64,000 nt of DNA from Aedes albopictus. Taxonomy: Eukaryota > Arthropoda > Insecta > Diptera > Culicidae. The number at the start of each line of letters is the position of its first letter. Position 1 is the stretch's first letter. Under the pieces are notes generated by a model. That model searched no databases, was not told the origin of the DNA, and saw nothing but the letters and a program-made list of their open reading frames with translations. A program made the position numbers and the translations under genes. This document shows, one piece after another, positions 58,291 to 64,000 of this stretch. Location of the stretch: assembly GCF_035046485.1 (NCBI RefSeq), contig NC_085138.1, forward strand, positions 426,175,265 through 426,239,264, read 5' to 3'.

Positions 58291-59720
58291 TTACTAGTTT
58301 TTAGGAGATGATGCAATATTCAACTGAGTGTTGCCATACTTTTTTAAGTGAGCCTGTACTTATATCGGGTTGTGTTCTTGTGTACACTACTGTAGGTTTC
58401 ATTTCCCACAGAACAGTGAAACACAAGAAGCCTCTCGAGATGTAACGTGTCGTTGATTTGAAATTTATTCAAAGTGTGTAACTTTGATACAGCGAACGAT
58501 AAAACGCAACAAAGCTGTTCATGGTGTTTCTCCAGTCTACGTAGCACTCGACGTAAGTGTGAAGAAACATCATGCAGTGAGTGAACGGAAACTTGATAAA
58601 AAAGATACACGACGAAGAACCATGACCACGTGGCCAGTCCGGTGACCACCGGTCACCGTGGGTTTTTTTTTTTGTCGTGAAATTACCCATCAGCTCCGGG
58701 TCGGGTGTGACAGTTTTTCATTAATTTTAATAGCATAAATAATGAATCAATTTATATGTATGAGTGTCGTCGTCACCCGTGTAGGATTAATGATTCATTA
58801 TTCTACTCGTGGTTGACCGTGCACTCTCGCTCCCTACCAAACGTGGTGCGTAACTTTCACTTCCATGCATCACTCGGGCGAGACAGGACGTAATGAAAGA
58901 ACGAACGGTGGTTGGGTTACCTTGAGTAAACATTTCCCCAGCTGCGGTACAAGGAAACACTTTTTTTTGCCGATAACTGGTCCTAGTGCCGTCGTCGTAC
59001 GACGACGGTTTCGTTCACATCTCTTTTCAAAATCAATCGATTTCACACTGCTTTTCAATTCTGACTACACATGTATGTACGTACATACATAGAGGTATCC
59101 TGCGGCGATAATCATTCAATTACGCTGAAGCCAACGGAATCCTTATGGCATCAAACCAACCGGATGCATGCATCATTCGTTCGACAAACTGCTGACACAT
59201 TTCAAGAACAGGAGCTTGTCACTATCAGTGCAGTTTTGGGATTGGAAGGCTGCTCAATGCAGTGCGCGCTGGGATAGGATCACGACATCAGGTACCCACC
59301 TACCTTACCTGCCTCTCAGATGCACAAGTTGGTTAGCAATCTCCGCCGATATCAGCACCGTTTGGCGTTCCCGGTCCCAGCCATAGTATGCACTGCTTCA
59401 TCGTGGGATTGTGATTAATTGAGTTCGCCATCATCGCATCGATCCACCATAAGGGTAGTAGCAGTAGCAGCAGCAGCAGTTGACGCTAATGGTGACAAAG
59501 TGAGGCAAACGGATAACGATGCCATTCGCGCGTGTATCGGGCAATGTGTGATGAATTCACTCGGGATGGAGGAGATAATGGAAATGTTTCGAAATAACAT
59601 TCCGAAGTGAATTTCCAGACGATAATTGGCCGGCAAGATGTTCCGGTATTTGGATTGAGAGTATCAATCATATTAGTTCTACTTACTTTTGTGGCATACA
59701 TTGTTGACTCCAAATACATT
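58291..59720. other. Non-genic stretch, about 1.4 kb
   Basis: No gene recognised; a CAG run lies near 59465-59480. Probably single-copy host DNA. Confidence 0.4.
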
Positions 59721-59727
59721 AAAACCG

Positions 59728-59792
59728 CTTTTTAAGCAGGTTATTTTTATGCACTTTTAATTTATGCACCTTTTTCTGCCCTGCTTAAAAAG
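59728..59792. repeat. Small inverted repeat
   Basis: CTTTTTAAGCAGG and its exact complement enclose a 39-base AT-rich loop. It could be a hairpin, a terminator-like fold or a very short MITE. Confidence 0.75.
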
Positions 59793-59849
59793 AAGGAGAG
59801 GTACTCAGAACCAATGTTGTGCATAAGAAAATGTTATAATGACAGAAAC

Positions 59850-60690
59850 TATGGTAACGGCGGCCAGGGGACGCTTATAGGTAAGAGTAAAGAGAGGTTT
59901 CAGGAGCGTATCAGGGGGTCCCAAGGGGTTTTAGCGAGATACCATGATACTTTAGGGGCGTTTCAAAGGGGTACTAGGGGACTTAAGGGGGTAACAGGAT
60001 ATCTCAAAGGCGTTTAAGGGCAATTCAGGGGGCATCAGGAGCGCTTCAGGGGATCCAAGCGGGTTCCAGTGGAGATCCAGCGGGTCTCAGGCGTGTTTCA
60101 GGGAGTTATAGTGGAATTTCAGGGTGCATCCACGGGGTACCAGGAGGTCTCAGTGGCGTACCAGGAGGTACAAGGGTATTTTGGGGGGATTTCAGAGGTA
60201 TTTCGGAGATATTTCAGGAACTTTCTGAACATTTTTGAAGGATCTCAGAGGTGTTACGGAAGTGTTCTCGGGACTACATATCTGAGTTAGTATTTTTTTT
60301 TTTTTAGAACCAACGTTGTACAATAGAAAATGTAATTATGACGTTAAGTATGGCAACGGCGGTAAGGGGGCAATTTCAGGGTAGAGCAAAAGGAGGTTGC
60401 AGGAGCGTTTCAGGAGGTTTAAAGGGCACCAGGAGGTCTCAGAAGCGTTTAAGGGAACTTCAGGGGGCCTCAGGTGGGTTTTAGATAATTCAAGAGGGTT
60501 CACGTGAAGTTCAAGGGTCTCAGATGTGTTTCAGGGGATTTCTGGGAGCACCACGGGGTACAAGGAGATCAGGGGTGTTTAAGAGAGTCTGAATTGTTTC
60601 GGTTTCGGTTTGTTTTGAGTTTCGGAGAGTCTCAGGTGCGTTCATGGGGGATTTAGGGGATTGTCGGAAGCATTTCTGGATGATTTAGAG
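59850..60690 (+). repeat. G-rich 'TTTCAGGGG' minisatellite, plus orientation
   Basis: Irregular TTCAGGGG(G/C), TCTCAGG and GGGGTACCAGG-like units. Confidence 0.75.
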
Positions 60691-61345
60691 GATTTCCCGA
60701 TACCCCTTCACAAAAACCCTTGAAACGCCTCTGAAGTACCCTCCATAATCCCCCTGAAATCGCTTTGATTTAAGGGTGTTTCTGATACCACCCTGATATG
60801 ACCCTCACTTGAAATGCTTCGAAACGCCCCTGAAACCTCCGTAATCCCAGTAAAACGCCTTAGAAATCATCACGATCAATTTGAAATGCCTCTGAAATCC
60901 CTTGAATCGCCTTCAATAGGCTCCAGAACACCCTGAAACGCATTTGAAAACCACTGGAAAGGCCTCTGAAAATGTACCAAACGGTCCTGAAACCTTTAGA
61001 ATCGCCCTTAACCCTTTGGAGCCGGATAGTTTGAACACTGCTGCTGCAACTTCGCTGGCCTCAAATACGTTTGTTACGGCTATGCTCGGTTTCTTTACCA
61101 AAGTCTTATTGACCGATCTGGCTCTAAAGGTTTAAACATTTCCTGAAACCCCCTGAAACTCTCTGAAATGCCTCTGAATTATTTTGAAACGACCCTGAAA
61201 CCTCCTTTAAAGGCTCCTGAGACCCCTTCCCTCTTGAATAGCCCTGATAGCCCCAGGAAACGTCTATGAAACCCCCGTAATAATATTGATACGTCCCATT
61301 AAAACACACACGGAACTCTTTTCAGGCTCCTGAAATCCTGTTGAA
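60691..61345 (-). repeat. Same minisatellite, opposite orientation
   Basis: The sequence switches to CCCCTGAAA and CCTCTGAAA units near 60695, so the family is arranged head to head. Confidence 0.75.
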
Positions 61346-61364
61346 CCTCCTTTTTAAAAGTGTC

Positions 61365-61935
<571 letters not shown>

Positions 61936-63046
61936 GCAATATTTCCAAAATTATTAATTAAGAGCTTTCTCTGCCATGACTATCATTCACGCTACCAAAT
62001 GTCAAACGGATGGCTCAAAGAACCAGCACGTAGCCATGGACCCAAAGAGTGTCTTTCAACGTTATTATATAGACACATAATATCTTCCAATAAAAACATT
62101 TCTACCCAAACAGCCTGCCTACCTGACGATCAATATCCTATCAGCGGAGAATATGTTCATTTTTCGATCAAAAATGTCACCCCCATTAAAGCAGATTTTA
62201 TGACTATGAACTACCACGTTTCGCATGTAACGATCCTTTTCCCCACTCGGACTACTCTCCCCTCGGTCCCCCACAGGTATCGGAGTGGACCCATCGCCAG
62301 CAAGCAGAATGTGTTCGCTTTTATCACCCAACTTCCAATAAAGTTTATTTGCTTGACCCGAATTGGGTGAATCATATCTCGCTCGTTCCGTGCGGTTACC
62401 TTCCGACCGAATGCTGCACGTTCACCTCTATGTATCTGGGTACCTGGGCCCCGGAAAGCTCGCTTGCTTCCCACCCAGTGAAAAATCGACTCGACGCTGC
62501 GGGATCATCGCCAGGGAATATATCTCTCTACCGAACCACCCGGTTTCCGGAAAAGGTGTAACAATTGAGTTGTACTTTTGCTCCTCGAGAATCCGTGCCA
62601 GGGCGATTTCCTTGGAGTTCAATGGTGTCCCTTGTGACACACGGACGGGATTACATCAGAAGAGCAGAAGCAGCATCACATCCTGCATATTCTTCGTTTC
62701 GGTCGGTGATGAATGAATGCTGAGATGGTGAAAATATCGCTTCAACAACCTGCATCTTGGTTGACCTTTGATATGTGTTCGCCGCCGCCAAGGTGTAACC
62801 GAATCCAATTTTGCTGAAATATTCATCCGGAAGTGCTTAAGCATTGAGCACGGGGAGTGGATGCACCGGGTTGAGGATGTTGGGGCAGTGTGTGTCAAAC
62901 GTAGGGGGACCGTCCAATAGATATACCGTTTCCCATTTTACCAACATAAAATATTCTTCTTTTGGAGCACCTACCCAAGTAACACACTTATCACGAAAGA
63001 GTCACGGCAGCGCAGGTTTTTGTTGCGCAGCTGTCACTGTGCCTAG
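61936..63046. other. Non-genic stretch, about 1.1 kb
   Basis: No recognised gene. The tail of a 336-codon frame (to 62370) and the frame at 62363-62716 have no known motifs. Balanced composition suggests single-copy DNA. Confidence 0.4.
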
Positions 63047-63706
63047 CGTGATTCAGAGGCTTTACGGAAGCGTTACGGAGGAGTTTTCGGGGTGTTCGGA
63101 GCCTCTCAGGTGCGTTACATGGGGTCCGAGGAGGTTTAAGGGGGATTTTGGAGACATTTCAAAATGTTTCAGAGCATTTTCGGCGTGATTCAGAGGCGTT
63201 ACGGAAGCGTTACGAAGGAGTTTTCGGGGTGTTCGGAGCCTCTTAGGTGCGTTACATGGGGTCCGAGGGGGTTTAAGGGGGATTTTGGAGGCATTTCAAG
63301 ACGTTTCAGAGCATTTTCGGCGGGATGCAGAGGCGTTACTTAAAAGTTACTTATGCGTTACGGAGGAGTTTTCGGGGTGTTCGGAGCCTCTCAGGTGCGT
63401 TACATGGGGTCCGAGAAGGTTTAAGGGGGATTTTGGAGACATTTCGAAATGTTTCAGAGCATTTTCGGCGTGATTCAGAGGCGTTACGGAAGCGTTACGA
63501 AGGAGTTTTCGGGGTGTTCGGAGCCTCTTAGGTGCGTTACATGGGGTCCGAGGGGGTTTAAGGGGGATTTTGGAGGCATTTCAAGACGTTTCAGAGCATT
63601 TTCGGCAAGATGCAGAGGCGTTACTTAAAAGTTACGAGTAATTTTCGTGGGGTTCGAAGCCTCTCAGGTGCGTTACATGGGGTCCGAGGGGGTTTAAGGG
63701 GGATTT
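63047..63706 (+). repeat. 137-bp tandem repeat, five copies
   Basis: Unit heads (ATTCAGAGG or ATGCAGAGG) at 63051, 63188, 63325, 63473 and 63610: spacing 137, 137, 148, 137. The copies alternate in type: the second resembles the fourth and the third resembles the fifth. Internally the unit is made of the TTTCAGGGG/CGTTACGG family. Confidence 0.9.
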
Positions 63707-63735
63707 TTATTTATTTATTTATTTATTTATTCATA
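63707..63735. repeat. ATTT microsatellite
   Basis: Seven tandem TTTA units cut off the 137-bp repeat and join to a new AT-rich segment. Confidence 0.85.
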
Positions 63736-64000
63736 TACCATCTTCAACACTAGGTTGTACAGACTACTTACTTATATGTATTATTGTATTAAATATCTTA
63801 ATGTACTTAATATATAGATACAGAAAACACAAAATAACAGATCATCATTACATTTTCTCCAAAGCAGTGAATTAACAACATATTTCTGAGGAACTCTAAC
63901 TTACATCAAAAAATACAATAATCAGCAAGAAAAAACAAAATACCAAAATAACAGACAACATTCCAATAAGCACTTATCATAAAAACAAAACCAAAGCATT
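63736..64000. other. AT-rich terminal segment, possibly a retroelement 3' end
   Basis: It begins beside the TTTA tract, which resembles the tail of a minus-strand non-LTR element. No coding signal before the window ends. Confidence 0.35.

Overview
The window looks like non-genic, repeat-saturated DNA from a mosquito genome, most likely Aedes. The grounds are a Feilai-like tRNA-derived SINE, RTE-, R1- and Ty3/gypsy-type retroelements of the kind common in mosquitoes, an insect-type Helitron end, many TA-flanked MITEs and long foldback elements, and kilobases of degenerate minisatellite. I recognise no host protein-coding gene, tRNA or rRNA. All protein-coding signal with recognisable domains belongs to mobile elements. 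The species call is an inference from repeat content.

Layout. 1-2.3 kb: the 3' two thirds of a Ty3/gypsy pol reading frame (end of RT, RNase H, integrase), open and cut by the window edge. 3.76-4.02 kb: short non-autonomous Helitron. 4.8-5.3 kb: decayed C-terminus of an RTE-type ORF. 6.13-9.38 kb: the most striking structure, seven copies of a 464-bp unit, five direct then two inverted, meeting at a perfect palindrome. 10.2-15.8 kb: two more RTE remnants plus a TA-flanked MITE. 16.3-20.3 kb: a TTAA-linked tandem MITE dimer, a 784-bp foldback between 14-bp direct repeats, two minisatellite families and a small palindrome. 23-24 kb: RTE 3' part joined to an inverted RTE leader. 27.5-28.3 kb: 793-bp foldback with a 9-bp target duplication. 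31.3-33.7 kb: a non-LTR RT fragment split from an inserted R1-clade fragment flanked by 14-bp repeats. 35.7-37.9 kb: about 2 kb of a 17-bp repeat. 37.9-43.3 kb: degenerate GGAATTCCTCCA-type repeat. 45.5 kb: C-terminal zinc-knuckle remnant of another non-LTR element. 48-50 kb: a 31-bp minisatellite and a 1.08-kb TIR element. 53.5 kb: a second TIR element. 55.8-58.3 kb: a ~147-bp satellite interrupted by three MITE/foldback elements, one inside another. 59.8-63.7 kb: G-rich minisatellites switching strand, a ~570-bp CTGT tract and 137-bp repeats.

How it fits together: there is no pathway here. The window is a record of transposition: retroelement fragments, non-autonomous DNA elements moved by transposases not encoded here, and tandem expansion of some of those insertions. 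Long stretches between elements (for example 20.3-22.6, 33.7-35.7, 45.8-48.0, 58.3-59.7 and 61.9-63.0 kb) look like ordinary intergenic or intronic DNA. The best candidates for something undescribed are the mixed-orientation 464-bp array, the foldback insertions, the R1 fragment with 14-bp repeats but neither natural end, and the satellite with nested MITEs.
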